Shown here piece by piece: positions 10,759 through 21,973 of a stretch of 64,000 bases of DNA. Source of the stretch: Thiobacillus sp. (GTDB taxonomy: Bacteria > Pseudomonadota > Gammaproteobacteria > Burkholderiales > Thiobacillaceae). The stretch covers positions 1-64,000 of the forward strand of contig JADFDC010000001.1 in NCBI GenBank assembly GCA_018263115.1, in the 5' to 3' direction. A program made the translations under genes and the position numbers. The notes under the pieces are model-generated. The model was not told the DNA's origin, ran no database searches, and saw only the letters and a program-made list of their open reading frames with translations. Every line of letters starts with the position of its first letter. Position 1 is the stretch's first letter.

Positions 10759-12138
10759 ATGAGTTTATCGCGTCAGCCTGCGGTCGCAGGTATGTTTTAT
10801 CCAGCCAACCCCGTTGACTTGTCAGCGGAAGTTCGCATGTTGCTGGCTGGCGCACGGCGGGCGGCATCCTCGCGCACGCCGAAAGCACTGATAGTTCCCC
10901 ATGCAGGCTATGCCTATTCCGGCCCGGTCGCGGCCGAAGCCTATACACGTCTTGCACCCGTGGCCAAACAGATCCGGCGGGTGGTGCTGCTGGGGCCGGT
11001 ACATCGCGTACCAGTGCGTGGACTGGCCTTGCCCCGTGCCACGGAATTTGTCACGCCGCTGGGGAAGATACCGCTGGATATGGAAACGATGAGCGCGGTT
11101 TCGGAATTGCCACAGGTGACGGTCAGTGATGAAGCGCATGCGCTTGAACACTCGCTTGAAGTGCATCTGCCCTTCCTGCAAACTGTGCTGGGCGAATTCA
11201 GCCTGATACCCTTTGCGGTCGGCAGTGCCACACCGGAGCAAGTGGCCGAGGTTCTGGAAAGGGTGTGGGGAGGCGAAGAGACATTGATCGTCATCAGCTC
11301 TGATCTTTCCCACTTTCTGCCACATGATTTGGCGAAACAAATCGACGGCGAAACAGTGAACCGCATTCTGTCGCTTCGGCCAGGGCTGAACCATGAACAG
11401 GCCTGCGGCGCGACGCCAGTCAACGGCTTGCTGGTTTATGCTGCCAAACACGGTCTTGCGGTCGAGGCCCTGGATGTGCGCAATTCCGGCGATACTGCGG
11501 GAGACAAGTCTCGTGTGGTGGGATACGCATCCATCGCGTTTTATGAAGCACCGCAGTCGGCGAAAGCTGAAAACAAGCCTGAAAGGGATGAGCGCGGTGA
11601 AACGCTCCTCACGGTTGCCCGCAATGCCATCGCCAGCCATTTGGGTGAACCCGAGAAACCGCATGCCATCCAGCCTTGGATAAATGAACCGGGCGCAAGT
11701 TTTGTCACGCTGACCCAGCAGGGCAATTTGCGCGGTTGTATCGGCAGCCTGGAGGCCTATCGGCCGCTGCTGGAAGATGTGCGTGCCAATGCCATTGCCG
11801 CCGCCGTGCACGACCCCAGATTTGCTCCCCTGAGTGCTCGGGAACTGTCGCATACCCGGATTGAAGTTTCATTGCTTTCCAGAACTGAGGTTATTGCATT
11901 TGATAGCGAGCAGCATGCGCTTGCGCAACTGCGGCCTGGTGTGGATGGCCTCGTGCTGGAATATGGTCATTCGCGCGGCACTTTTCTGCCACAGGTGTGG
12001 GAATCGTTGCCGTCCCCGGCGGACTTCTTGGCGCAGCTAAAGCGCAAGGCGGGACTCCCGGTGAACTTCTGGCATGGGGGCATCCGCCTGTCGAGGTATG
12101 CGGTCACGAAGTGGAAAGAGGCCGGATATGGGGAATGA
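10759..12138 (+). CDS. AmmeMemoRadiSam system proteins B and A fused (Memo-AMMECR1)
   Basis: 459 aa fusion. Residues about 1-265 are a Memo domain, related to class III extradiol dioxygenases, with QPAVAGMFYPANP, LIVPHAGYAYSGPVAAEAY, GPVHRVPVRG, EHSLEVHLPFLQ and ISSDLSHFLPHD. Residues about 280-459 are an AMMECR1 domain with FVTLTQQGNLRGCIGSLEAY, HDPRFAPLS and LPQVWE. The two families are encoded as separate or fused genes next to a radical SAM gene in many prokaryotes, as here, where the next gene overlaps. Biochemical function is unknown; a nucleotide/RNA link is speculation. A GAGGTGG ribosome site precedes the ATG. Confidence 0.93.
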   Translation: MSLSRQPAVAGMFYPANPVDLSAEVRMLLAGARRAASSRTPKALIVPHAGYAYSGPVAAEAYTRLAPVAKQIRRVVLLGPVHRVPVRGLALPRATEFVTPLGKIPLDMETMSAVSELPQVTVSDEAHALEHSLEVHLPFLQTVLGEFSLIPFAVGSATPEQVAEVLERVWGGEETLIVISSDLSHFLPHDLAKQIDGETVNRILSLRPGLNHEQACGATPVNGLLVYAAKHGLAVEALDVRNSGDTAGDKSRVVGYASIAFYEAPQSAKAENKPERDERGETLLTVARNAIASHLGEPEKPHAIQPWINEPGASFVTLTQQGNLRGCIGSLEAYRPLLEDVRANAIAAAVHDPRFAPLSARELSHTRIEVSLLSRTEVIAFDSEQHALAQLRPGVDGLVLEYGHSRGTFLPQVWESLPSPADFLAQLKRKAGLPVNFWHGGIRLSRYAVTKWKEAGYGE

Positions 12139-13219
12139 CGTGACCGAACTTTACCCTGCACGCTGGTGGCATAAACTGGAAGACGGTCGCATCCAGTGTG
12201 ACCTGTGCCCTCGCGACTGTCGGCTGCATGATGGTCAGCGCGGCGCGTGCTTCGTGCGCATGCGCGAAGGCGATCACATGGTGTTGACGACTTATGGGCG
12301 CTCGTCCGGATTCTGCATCGACCCGATCGAGAAAAAGCCGTTGAATCATTTTTATCCGGGCTTATCGGTGCTGTCCTTTGGCACGGCGGGCTGCAATCTC
12401 GCCTGCAAGTTCTGCCAGAACTGGGACATTTCCAAGTCGCGCGACATGGACCGGCTGATGGATAAGGCCAGTCCTGAGCAAATTGCCATCGCGGCGGAAA
12501 ATTCCGGCTGCAAAAGCGTGGCCTTCACCTACAACGATCCAGTTATCTTTGCCGAATACGCCATTGACACGGCGCATGCCTGTCACGAGCGCGGTATCCA
12601 GACCGTGGCGGTGACGGCAGGGTATGTCCATGCCGAGCCGCGCCGCGAGTTTTATGCGGTCATGGATGCGGCAAATGTCGACCTGAAAGCTTTCACCGAT
12701 GACTTCTATTTCAAACTGACAGGCGCCCGTTTGCAGCCGGTGCTGGATACGCTGGCTTATCTGCATCATGAAACGAAAGTATGGACGGAAATCACCACCC
12801 TGCTGATACCCGGGTACAACGATTCGGATCAGGAAATTGAACGGCTCTCCAGGTGGGTGAGGCAGGAACTGGGACCGGATGTTCCCGTGCATTTCACCGC
12901 CTTCCATCCGGACTTCAAGATGATCGACGTGCCGTCTACCCCAGTTGAGACACTGACTCGTGCCCGCAAGATCGCCCGCACAGAAGGCCTGCACTACATT
13001 TATACCGGCAATGTGCACGATACGGACGGCGGCACCACCTTCTGTCCCGGCTGCGGCGAGGCCCTGATTGTGCGCGACTGGCACCGCATCCTGGACTACA
13101 AGGTGACGGAAGACGGGTATTGCCCGCATTGTCACACTGCCATTGCCGGCCGCTTCGGCAGGTATGAAGGCGCTTTCGGCAACCAGCGGATTCCGGTCAG
13201 GCTGAGAATGGGGGCTTGA
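12128..13219 (+). CDS. AmmeMemoRadiSam system radical SAM enzyme
   Basis: 363 aa radical SAM protein. The [4Fe-4S]-SAM cysteines are C89, C93 and C96 in GCNLACKFCQNW. An N-terminal cysteine group (C24, C27, C31, C41) and a C-terminal CPGCGE...CPHCH pair suggest extra metal binding, as in the PflA-like AmmeMemoRadiSam branch. The start at 12128 overlaps the Memo-AMMECR1 gene by 11 bases and has AAAGAGG just upstream, so the two are probably translated together. Substrate is unknown. Confidence 0.92.
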   Translation: MGNDVTELYPARWWHKLEDGRIQCDLCPRDCRLHDGQRGACFVRMREGDHMVLTTYGRSSGFCIDPIEKKPLNHFYPGLSVLSFGTAGCNLACKFCQNWDISKSRDMDRLMDKASPEQIAIAAENSGCKSVAFTYNDPVIFAEYAIDTAHACHERGIQTVAVTAGYVHAEPRREFYAVMDAANVDLKAFTDDFYFKLTGARLQPVLDTLAYLHHETKVWTEITTLLIPGYNDSDQEIERLSRWVRQELGPDVPVHFTAFHPDFKMIDVPSTPVETLTRARKIARTEGLHYIYTGNVHDTDGGTTFCPGCGEALIVRDWHRILDYKVTEDGYCPHCHTAIAGRFGRYEGAFGNQRIPVRLRMGA

Positions 13220-13242
13220 GGAAACATGAAAATCTCATTTCA

Positions 13243-13374
13243 ACCACAGAGACACAGAGGCACAGAGAGCCTGACATGACGAATCATCCACAAACATGAC
13301 AAGTGATTTCCTGCTTTCTAACCGGCACGCCAAGGTAACGCTTTGTTTTCTTTGTGCCTCTGTGTCTTTGTGGT
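13243..13374. repeat. Second copy of the CCACAGAGACACAGAG inverted repeat
   Basis: The left arm, ACCACAGAGACACAGAGGCA from 13243, matches the complement of the right arm (13352-13374, ending TGTCTTTGTGGT) with few mismatches. About 85 bases with no recognised gene separate the arms, unlike the compact copy at 6435-6507. It fills most of the gap between the radical SAM gene and the hydrolase gene. The two-arm layout resembles a small non-autonomous element, but no target duplication is evident. Confidence 0.75.
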
Positions 13375-13386
13375 GGAGAATTCATT

Positions 13387-14034
13387 ATGAAAAACGAAGT
13401 CGTCCGCATCCCGGTCAATGGCGCGCATATCGAAGGCGCGCTGGAATTACCGGAAAATCCCATCGGTCTCGTGTTGTTCGCCCACGGCAGCGGCTCCAGC
13501 CGTCATTCGCCGCGCAATAATTACGTTGCCGGTGTGTTGCGCGAGCATGGCGTTGGCACGCTGCTGATGGATTTGCTGACGCCGGAAGAAGACCGCGATT
13601 ACTCTCGCCGGTTTGACATCGATCTGCTGACAGAACGCTTGCTGGATGCCGCACGCTGGATAAAGGAAAAGCCGCAAACGGGCAGCCTGCCGCTGGGCTT
13701 TTTTGGTGCCAGTACCGGGGCGGCGGCGGCCTTGCAGGCAGCAGCTCAGGACGCGACAATTTCAGCCGTGGTGTCTCGCGGTGGTCGTCCTGATTTGGCG
13801 GGTGTGGAAGCGCTCGAACGTGTCGAGGCTGCCACCCTGTTTCTGGTTGGCGGCCATGACTATGGGGTGATCGAGTTGAACGAAGCAGCCTTCGCTGATC
13901 TCCGGTGCGAAAAGAGATTTTCTGTCATCCCCGGTGCCACGCATTTGTTCGAGGAGCCCGGCACGCTGGAGCTGGTGGCGAAACAGGCGGCGAAATGGTT
14001 TGAGTCACATTTCAGGGCTTATGTGCCTGCCTGA
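13387..14034 (+). CDS. Alpha/beta hydrolase of the dienelactone hydrolase type
   Basis: 215 aa single-domain alpha/beta hydrolase, likely cytosolic. The oxyanion region is LFAHGSGSSRHSPRNN, the nucleophile serine sits in FFGASTGAAAA, the acid is probably the Asp of VGGHDYGVIE, and the histidine is in PGATHLFEEPG. The family often lies beside phosphoribosyltransferase genes, and here it converges on one, overlapping it tail to tail by 23 bases. The start at 13387 gives MKNEVVRIPVNG with GTGGAG upstream; the open frame further upstream runs through the repeat arm and was rejected. Substrate unknown. Confidence 0.85.
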   Translation: MKNEVVRIPVNGAHIEGALELPENPIGLVLFAHGSGSSRHSPRNNYVAGVLREHGVGTLLMDLLTPEEDRDYSRRFDIDLLTERLLDAARWIKEKPQTGSLPLGFFGASTGAAAALQAAAQDATISAVVSRGGRPDLAGVEALERVEAATLFLVGGHDYGVIELNEAAFADLRCEKRFSVIPGATHLFEEPGTLELVAKQAAKWFESHFRAYVPA

Positions 14035-14644
14035 GCGTTTCCATCACCACTTCATCTGACACCTGATTGAAGTCTGCGTAGAACTGGCCGACCGCCTGAA
14101 AATTGTACGGCGCGGACAGGCACACCAACTCATCACAATAGGGGCGGATTTTCTCCAGCGTGTCAGGCGGTGCAACCGGCACCGCGCAGATTAGTTTGGA
14201 TGGCTGTTTGGCCCACGTGGCATGCAGCGCGGCAATCATAGTGCTGCCGGTGGCCAGGCCGTCATCGATGACGATGGTGATGCGGTCCTTTGGATCCAGC
14301 GGCTGGCGGAAAGGCGTGTACTGTGCGCGTCGAGCCTTTAAGGTTTCCATCTGCCGCTGTTTTTCGCGTTCCATGTATTCCGGCGTTCCGCCTGAGCCCG
14401 CCGCGTAATCCGCCACGAACATCCAGCCGGATTCATCCACGCTGCCCAGGGCGAATTCGCTGCTATAAGGCGAGGTCAGCTTGCGCACCAGCACCACATC
14501 CAGATCGCCTTCCAATGCATCGGCGATGACCTTTCCCATGGGCACCGCGCCTCTGGGAATGGCCAGTATCAAAGGTCTTTGTCCTTTGTAGGTATCAAGC
14601 ACTTTCGCAAGCTGGCGTCCGGCATCATTTCGGTTGGCAAACAT
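14012..14644 (-). CDS. Phosphoribosyltransferase domain protein
   Basis: 210 aa type I phosphoribosyltransferase fold. The PRPP-binding signature is TIVIDDGLATGSTMIAAL, preceded by ILAIPRGAVPMGKVIADAL and DVVLVRKLTSP. The family is annotated only generally; it is not a clear match to a purine or pyrimidine salvage enzyme. The start at 14644 is chosen because AGAGGTGG precedes it; the frame continues 16 codons upstream without better support. It converges with the hydrolase and diverges from archease, sharing a 71-base control region with it. Confidence 0.85.
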   Translation of the reverse strand: MFANRNDAGRQLAKVLDTYKGQRPLILAIPRGAVPMGKVIADALEGDLDVVLVRKLTSPYSSEFALGSVDESGWMFVADYAAGSGGTPEYMEREKQRQMETLKARRAQYTPFRQPLDPKDRITIVIDDGLATGSTMIAALHATWAKQPSKLICAVPVAPPDTLEKIRPYCDELVCLSAPYNFQAVGQFYADFNQVSDEVVMETLRQAHKP

Positions 14645-14715
14645 ATTTACCACCTCTCTTTTAAGGTTAGGCGCTGAAAATGCGTGCAACAAGCTACATT
14701 GAATAGAGAGTTGAG

Positions 14716-15138
14716 ATGAACAAGATGCAAGAACAATTTGCCTATTTTGAGCATGTTTCAGATATCGGCGTAATCGGGCGCGGTCAAAAGCTGACCGATG
14801 CGTTTGTTGCGGCTGCAGCAGCGATGTTCGCCATCATGGCCGCCCCCGAGAGTCTGAATGAAACACTGGCTGTGGAAATCCGCTTTACGGAAAGCGACAA
14901 GGAACTGGCGTTGGTGACTTGGCTTAACCGCCTGCTGGCTGAAGCGCGGGTGCACGGTGCGGTTTTCCGGCGATTCGAACTTGAGCAGGAAGGTGATTCC
15001 TATGTGGGAAAGGCGTACGGTTGCACATGGAATGACTCCATCCCGCGCGGCACGGAAGTGAAAGGCGCAACCCTGACGGCACTTTCGGTCAAACAGGATG
15101 AAACCGGCTGGGAAGCCAGATGCGTGGTGGATGTCTGA
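14716..15138 (+). CDS. Archease, RtcB activator
   Basis: 140 aa archease-family protein. Archease speeds guanylylation and turnover of the RNA ligase RtcB; the rtcB gene begins at the next base after this stop. Recognisable are YFEHVSDIGVIGRGQKLTDAF at the N-terminus, with acidic residues used for metal binding in the family, TWLNRLLAEARVHG in the middle, and the C-terminal VKGATLTALSV. GAGAG lies about ten bases before the ATG. It shares the sequence CTACATTGAA upstream with the Memo-AMMECR1 gene. Confidence 0.88.
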   Translation: MNKMQEQFAYFEHVSDIGVIGRGQKLTDAFVAAAAAMFAIMAAPESLNETLAVEIRFTESDKELALVTWLNRLLAEARVHGAVFRRFELEQEGDSYVGKAYGCTWNDSIPRGTEVKGATLTALSVKQDETGWEARCVVDV

Positions 15139-16566
15139 ATGGATCTGACCAAACTCAATCCCCTATCTGAAACCTGCTGGACCATCCCCAGATCCAGCGG
15201 CGAAAAACGCGCGGAAGTGAAGCTCTTTGCGGACCGCCAGCTGCTGTCAGACATGGATGAAAAAGTCAGGGAGCAGATTCTCAACGTCGCGCAGTTGCCG
15301 GGGCTTGTTGGAGCGGCGATGACCATGCCGGACGCGCATTGGGGTTACGGGTTTCCCATCGGCGGGGTGGCGGCATTCGACCCTGACAAGGGTGGCATCA
15401 TTTCGGCAGGCGGAGTCGGCTTCGATATTTCCTGCGGGATTCGCTGTCTGCGCACCAATCTCAATTTGGGGGAACTTGCGCCCAAGGCAGCACAATTGGC
15501 GGATGAGCTGTTCCGCGCAATTCCCGCCGGCGTCGGGGAAGAAGGTGAAATCAAACTCGGTCCCGCACAGATCGATGAGGTCATGCTGCATGGTGCGAAC
15601 TGGGCCCTGGCGCGCGGCTACGGTGAGGCCGAGGATTTGCAGTTCATCGAGGAGAACGGTTGCGTGAGAGGTGCCGACCCCAGACAGGTTTCCGATCTGG
15701 CCAAGAAACGCCAGCGCGGCGAGATGGGTACGCTGGGATCGGGCAATCACTACCTCGAAGTCCAGGTGGTGGAACGCATTTTCGACAATAAAGCCGCACA
15801 GGCCTTTGGCCTGCAGGAAGGGCAGGTCGTTGTTTCCATTCACTGCGGTTCGCGCGGCTTGGGGCACCAGATCGGCACGGATTATCTGGTCAGCCTGGCC
15901 AAGGCCGCCTCGCGGCTGGGCGTGCATCTGCCCGACCGCGAACTCGCCTGCGCGCCGATCAACAGCGACGAAGGCCAGCAGTACCTGGGCGCGATGAATG
16001 CCGCGATCAACTGCGCGCTGGCCAACCGGCAGATACTCACCCACCTCACGCGCGAGGTGTTCGCCGAGGTGCTGCCTCATTCCCGTCTGGAAACCCTTTT
16101 CGACGTTTCGCACAACACCTGCAAGCAGGAAACCCACGAGGTCGAGGGCCGCAAGCGCCACCTGTATGTGCATCGCAAGGGTGCCACCCGCGCATTTCCT
16201 CCGGGGCATGGCGCCTTGCCGGAGCGTTACCGGACGGCGGGTCAGCCTGTCATCATCGGCGGCAGCATGGGCACCGGCTCATATGTGCTGGCCGGCATGC
16301 ATGACAACCCCGCGTTTGCCTCCGCCAGCCACGGCGCCGGGCGCAGCATGAGCCGCCACGCCGCGCTCAAGCGCTGGCATGGCCGGGAACTCATAGCCGA
16401 ACTGGCGGGTCGAGACATACTGATCCGCACGCAATCCATGCGCGGCGCGGCGGAAGAAGCACCGGGCGCCTACAAGGATGTGGACCGGGTGGCCGAAGCC
16501 ACGGAAATGGCGGGATTGGCGAAGCGGGTGGCGTTTCTAAGGCCCAAAGTCTGCATCAAGGGATGA
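15139..16566 (+). CDS. rtcB: RtcB, RNA-splicing 3'-phosphate ligase
   Basis: 475 aa, usual for bacterial RtcB. It joins RNA 2',3'-cyclic phosphate or 3'-phosphate ends to 5'-OH ends using GTP and Mn2+. Metal-site motifs include MPDAHWGYGFPIGGVAAFD, GGVGFDISCGIRC, GSGNHYLEVQVV and IHCGSRGLGHQI. The histidine that becomes guanylylated is in ASHGAGRSMSR (around residue 398). It follows archease without a gap. Bacterial rtcB often sits with rtcA and the sigma-54 regulator rtcR; neither is here, so it may be expressed with archease from the promoter region shared with the phosphoribosyltransferase. Confidence 0.96.
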   Translation: MDLTKLNPLSETCWTIPRSSGEKRAEVKLFADRQLLSDMDEKVREQILNVAQLPGLVGAAMTMPDAHWGYGFPIGGVAAFDPDKGGIISAGGVGFDISCGIRCLRTNLNLGELAPKAAQLADELFRAIPAGVGEEGEIKLGPAQIDEVMLHGANWALARGYGEAEDLQFIEENGCVRGADPRQVSDLAKKRQRGEMGTLGSGNHYLEVQVVERIFDNKAAQAFGLQEGQVVVSIHCGSRGLGHQIGTDYLVSLAKAASRLGVHLPDRELACAPINSDEGQQYLGAMNAAINCALANRQILTHLTREVFAEVLPHSRLETLFDVSHNTCKQETHEVEGRKRHLYVHRKGATRAFPPGHGALPERYRTAGQPVIIGGSMGTGSYVLAGMHDNPAFASASHGAGRSMSRHAALKRWHGRELIAELAGRDILIRTQSMRGAAEEAPGAYKDVDRVAEATEMAGLAKRVAFLRPKVCIKG

Positions 16567-16671
16567 CGCGAAAGCCACAGACCGCCTGAAAACAGGCTCG
16601 CAAGCCCATGATTTTTATTGATCCGGCGGGATAAGGACTACAATTTACACAACAACAATATTTCACAGACC

Positions 16672-17586
16672 ATGCTCAAACAACGCACGCTTAAAACCCA
16701 GGTAAAGGCCACCGGCGTCGGGCTCCATTCCGGGGCCAAAGTGGAAATGACCTTGCGACCGGCGGCGGCGGGCACCGGCATCGTGTTCCGGCGCGTGGAC
16801 CTTGATCCGCCAGTGGATATTCCGGTCGATCCCTACAAGGTGACGGATACGCGCCTGTGCTCCGCTCTGACGGTGGACAAGGCCAAGGTGGCCACGGTTG
16901 AGCACCTCATGTCCGCGCTGGCCGGGCTGGGCATCGACAACATCGTGATTGATCTCACCGGACCCGAAGTGCCGATTCTTGACGGCTCGGCCGCACCCTT
17001 CGTGTTCCTGCTGCAATCCGCAGGCATCGAGGAACTGCCGGCGGCCAAGGAATTCATCCGCATCATCCAGCCAATTGAAGTGAAGGATGGCGACAAGTGG
17101 GCCAGGCTCACGCCTTACGATGGATTCCGCATCGACTTCACCATCGACTTTGATCATCCGGTATTCGATCATTCCAGCCAGGTTGTCAGCGTGGATTTCG
17201 CCGAGACTTCCTACATCAAGGAAGTGGCTCGTGCGCGTACCTTCGGCTTCATGCATGAGGTGGAAATGCTGCGCAACAACAACCTGGCGCTGGGCGGTTC
17301 GCTCGACAACGCCATCGTCATGGATGAATACCGCGTGTTGAATGCCGATGGCTTGCGCTACGACGACGAGTTCGTCAAACACAAGGTGCTTGATGCCATC
17401 GGCGATTTCTACATGATTGGAAAACCCATCATCGGCCGGCTCGAAGCCTACAAGTCCGGCCACGCGCTGAACAACCAGCTTTTGCGTGCGCTGGTGGAAA
17501 ATCAATCCGCCTGGGAAATCGCCCGATTTGAAAAGGCCGAAGAAGCACCACAGGCGATCGCACAGTTTTATCCGCAAGCGGCATGA
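16672..17586 (+). CDS. lpxC: LpxC, UDP-3-O-acyl-GlcNAc deacetylase
   Basis: 304 aa zinc deacetylase, the committed step of lipid A synthesis. Visible are [14 protein letters not shown], the zinc ligand in [27 protein letters not shown], and [14 protein letters not shown], with the general-base region before it. ATG at 16672 gives the standard MLKQRTLK start; no strong ribosome site is seen. A weak promoter-like TTGATC/TACAAT pair with 15-base spacing lies at 16618-16644. Its stop overlaps the next small gene by ATGA. Confidence 0.97.
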   Translation: MLKQRTLKTQVKATGVGLHSGAKVEMTLRPAAAGTGIVFRRVDLDPPVDIPVDPYKVTDTRLCSALTVDKAKVATVEHLMSALAGLGIDNIVIDLTGPEVPILDGSAAPFVFLLQSAGIEELPAAKEFIRIIQPIEVKDGDKWARLTPYDGFRIDFTIDFDHPVFDHSSQVVSVDFAETSYIKEVARARTFGFMHEVEMLRNNNLALGGSLDNAIVMDEYRVLNADGLRYDDEFVKHKVLDAIGDFYMIGKPIIGRLEAYKSGHALNNQLLRALVENQSAWEIARFEKAEEAPQAIAQFYPQAA

Positions 17587-17765
17587 TTGTTTTACGTCTG
17601 CTCCTGGTACTGGGTCTTGCCGCCATCGCCGGCCTGGTGCTGGCATGGCTGTTCACCAAAGACGCCAAATACCTGCGCATCGCCACGCGCATCCTGCGCT
17701 TCATCGTTGTGCTCGGCGTGGTGGTAGCGCTGGTTTATGTGGTGGAGCGGTTGCTGCTGGTTTAG
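17583..17765 (+). CDS. Small two-helix membrane protein
   Basis: 60 aa protein whose ATG overlaps the lpxC stop, so it is probably cotranslated with lpxC. Two hydrophobic stretches (about residues 2-23 and 39-58) flank a short basic loop with [15 protein letters not shown], predicting an inner-membrane hairpin. No known family is recognised by eye. Its tail overlaps the convergent HDOD gene by four bases. Confidence 0.75.
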   Translation: MIVLRLLLVLGLAAIAGLVLAWLFTKDAKYLRIATRILRFIVVLGVVVALVYVVERLLLV

Positions 17766-18598
17766 GGAATTTGAGGCGGCTCTATCGCTGGCGCGCCTAC
17801 AATTTCCATGACATGAAGCGGCTCCATGCGCAGCAATTCGCCAATCTGTTTGAAATCATCCGGCAGGGCTGCATCGTGCCAGCCATGCTGCGAATGGCGC
17901 GCCAGGTTTACCGCGAGCAGGACATTTCTTACCCTTGGGTTGGCAGCCTGTTTCGGGTCCATCAAGGTTTTAAGTAATTCGGGCAGTTTCCACTCGATTG
18001 TGAGCGCGCGCTGAAGCTCCAGGCCGACGAATCCCAGCACTTCTTTTTGCACATCGGCACTGCGCAAGGTTTTGTCGGCGTTCTGCCGCTTGCGGATTTC
18101 CAGCATGGGTTCGGGATTGAAACACCACATCAGCATTTCAGAAACGTAGGTGAGCAGGGTGGAAATGCGCACCTCTTCCCAGTGCAGATCGCGCAGGCGC
18201 ACTGCCCAGTCGAAGGCGAAATCAGCGGAACGTTGCGCCCTTCGCACGGTTTGCATGAGATGAACAAGAGCGTTCATGTGCTTTTCCAGCACGGTTTCGA
18301 CTACCAGTTCGGTGGAGATTTCGTTGAAGAAGGTGTTGAACCCCATCATCATGATGGCCTGTTCAACCTGCACCAGTTCCTGCATCTGCGAGAGCCGCTT
18401 GTGGCCCTGCATGTAACGAAGCAGCTTGATGGTCATTAGCGGGTCTCGGGTAACGATGCCCGCGACTTCGCGCGCATCGTGACGCTCGGCCTCTTCACGC
18501 AGGCGCGAGAGGTCGCGTGCAGTTTGTTTCAGCACGGGAATCTCGGCGTGGCTTAGAAACCTGACCCAGCCAGTCAATGTTTTCGGGGTTTGCTCCAT
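17762..18598 (-). CDS. HDOD domain protein
   Basis: 278 aa protein that fits the HDOD family, relatives of HD phosphohydrolases usually lacking catalytic metal ligands and acting in signalling. Typical features are an early EIPVLKQTARDLSRLREE, VAGIVTRDPLMTIKLLRYMQ, then VEQAIMMMGFNTFFNEIS and the long helical YVSEMLMWCFNPEPMLEIR. No extra sensor or output domain is attached. It converges with the lpxC transcript. Start at 18598 is the first ATG of the frame with only a weak ribosome site. Partner unknown. Confidence 0.8.
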   Translation of the reverse strand: MEQTPKTLTGWVRFLSHAEIPVLKQTARDLSRLREEAERHDAREVAGIVTRDPLMTIKLLRYMQGHKRLSQMQELVQVEQAIMMMGFNTFFNEISTELVVETVLEKHMNALVHLMQTVRRAQRSADFAFDWAVRLRDLHWEEVRISTLLTYVSEMLMWCFNPEPMLEIRKRQNADKTLRSADVQKEVLGFVGLELQRALTIEWKLPELLKTLMDPKQAANPRVRNVLLAVNLARHSQHGWHDAALPDDFKQIGELLRMEPLHVMEIVGAPAIEPPQIP

Positions 18599-18707
18599 GC
18601 AGTTCTCGCAGGGCGGAATTTTCTGCTCTTATTTAATCCGGATACGACCCGAAGTGGAGCTGGGAAAAGCGGGACAAACAGCGGCCAATTCAGGGTTTTG
18701 AACAGAT

Positions 18708-19121
18708 TCAGGCCTGATGATGCCGCAACAGTTTTTCCAGCGCGGCCTTGACTTCGCCTTCTTCCAGTTGATCGGTTGCTTCCTTGAAAGCCTTTCGGGC
18801 GGCGGGCGACAGTGGAGCCTTGGTTTTGACCGGTTGCGCCCTGCGGCTGGCCGGCCTGACCTTGACGCTGACCCGCTGCACTTGCAAGCCCTTCTTCTCA
18901 AGTTGCGCAGCCAGGGTGGCGGCCTCCAGCCGCAGGCGGCTGGCAATGGCGCCATTGCTGCAAAGGACTCTCAGCTCGCCTTCTTCCAGCGCGACAACAT
19001 CGGCTTCGCCACGGAACCGGGCGGGCAAAACCGCGTCGAAGCACTTTTGCAGGGCAGCCAGCGTCTGCGCCTGCCGAACGGCTGGAAGGTCACCTAATAG
19101 CTCGCCCAGTCTTAGGGCCAT
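18708..19121 (-). CDS. DUF721/DciA family protein
   Basis: 137 aa. The N-terminal half has the DUF721 pattern (LLGDLPAVRQAQTLAALQKC, then VALEEGELRVLCSNGAIASR and LRLEAATLAAQLEKKGLQV). The C-terminal part is charged and linker-like with PVKTKAPLSPAARKAF. DciA members load the replicative helicase DnaB in bacteria lacking DnaC; whether this protein does so is inference. Position divergent from secA is a recurring arrangement in Betaproteobacteria and supports the call. Confidence 0.8.
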   Translation of the reverse strand: MALRLGELLGDLPAVRQAQTLAALQKCFDAVLPARFRGEADVVALEEGELRVLCSNGAIASRLRLEAATLAAQLEKKGLQVQRVSVKVRPASRRAQPVKTKAPLSPAARKAFKEATDQLEEGEVKAALEKLLRHHQA

Positions 19122-19217
19122 GCAGTGCTCCGCTGTATTGAACAGTCACCGGGCCGCCTGGGTCCGTGTGTTAAAATCCGCTGATTTATTGGACATTTCC
19201 GGCTAATCCGGCATCCC

Positions 19218-21944
<2,727 letters not shown>

Positions 21945-21973
21945 CGGGATCAGGATTCAGGGATCCCTGGCAC

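Noticed and set aside
6435-13374. CRISPR array from repeated CACAGAG sequences
   Set aside because: Only two separate inverted-repeat units about 6.8 kb apart; no regularly spaced direct repeats or cas genes.
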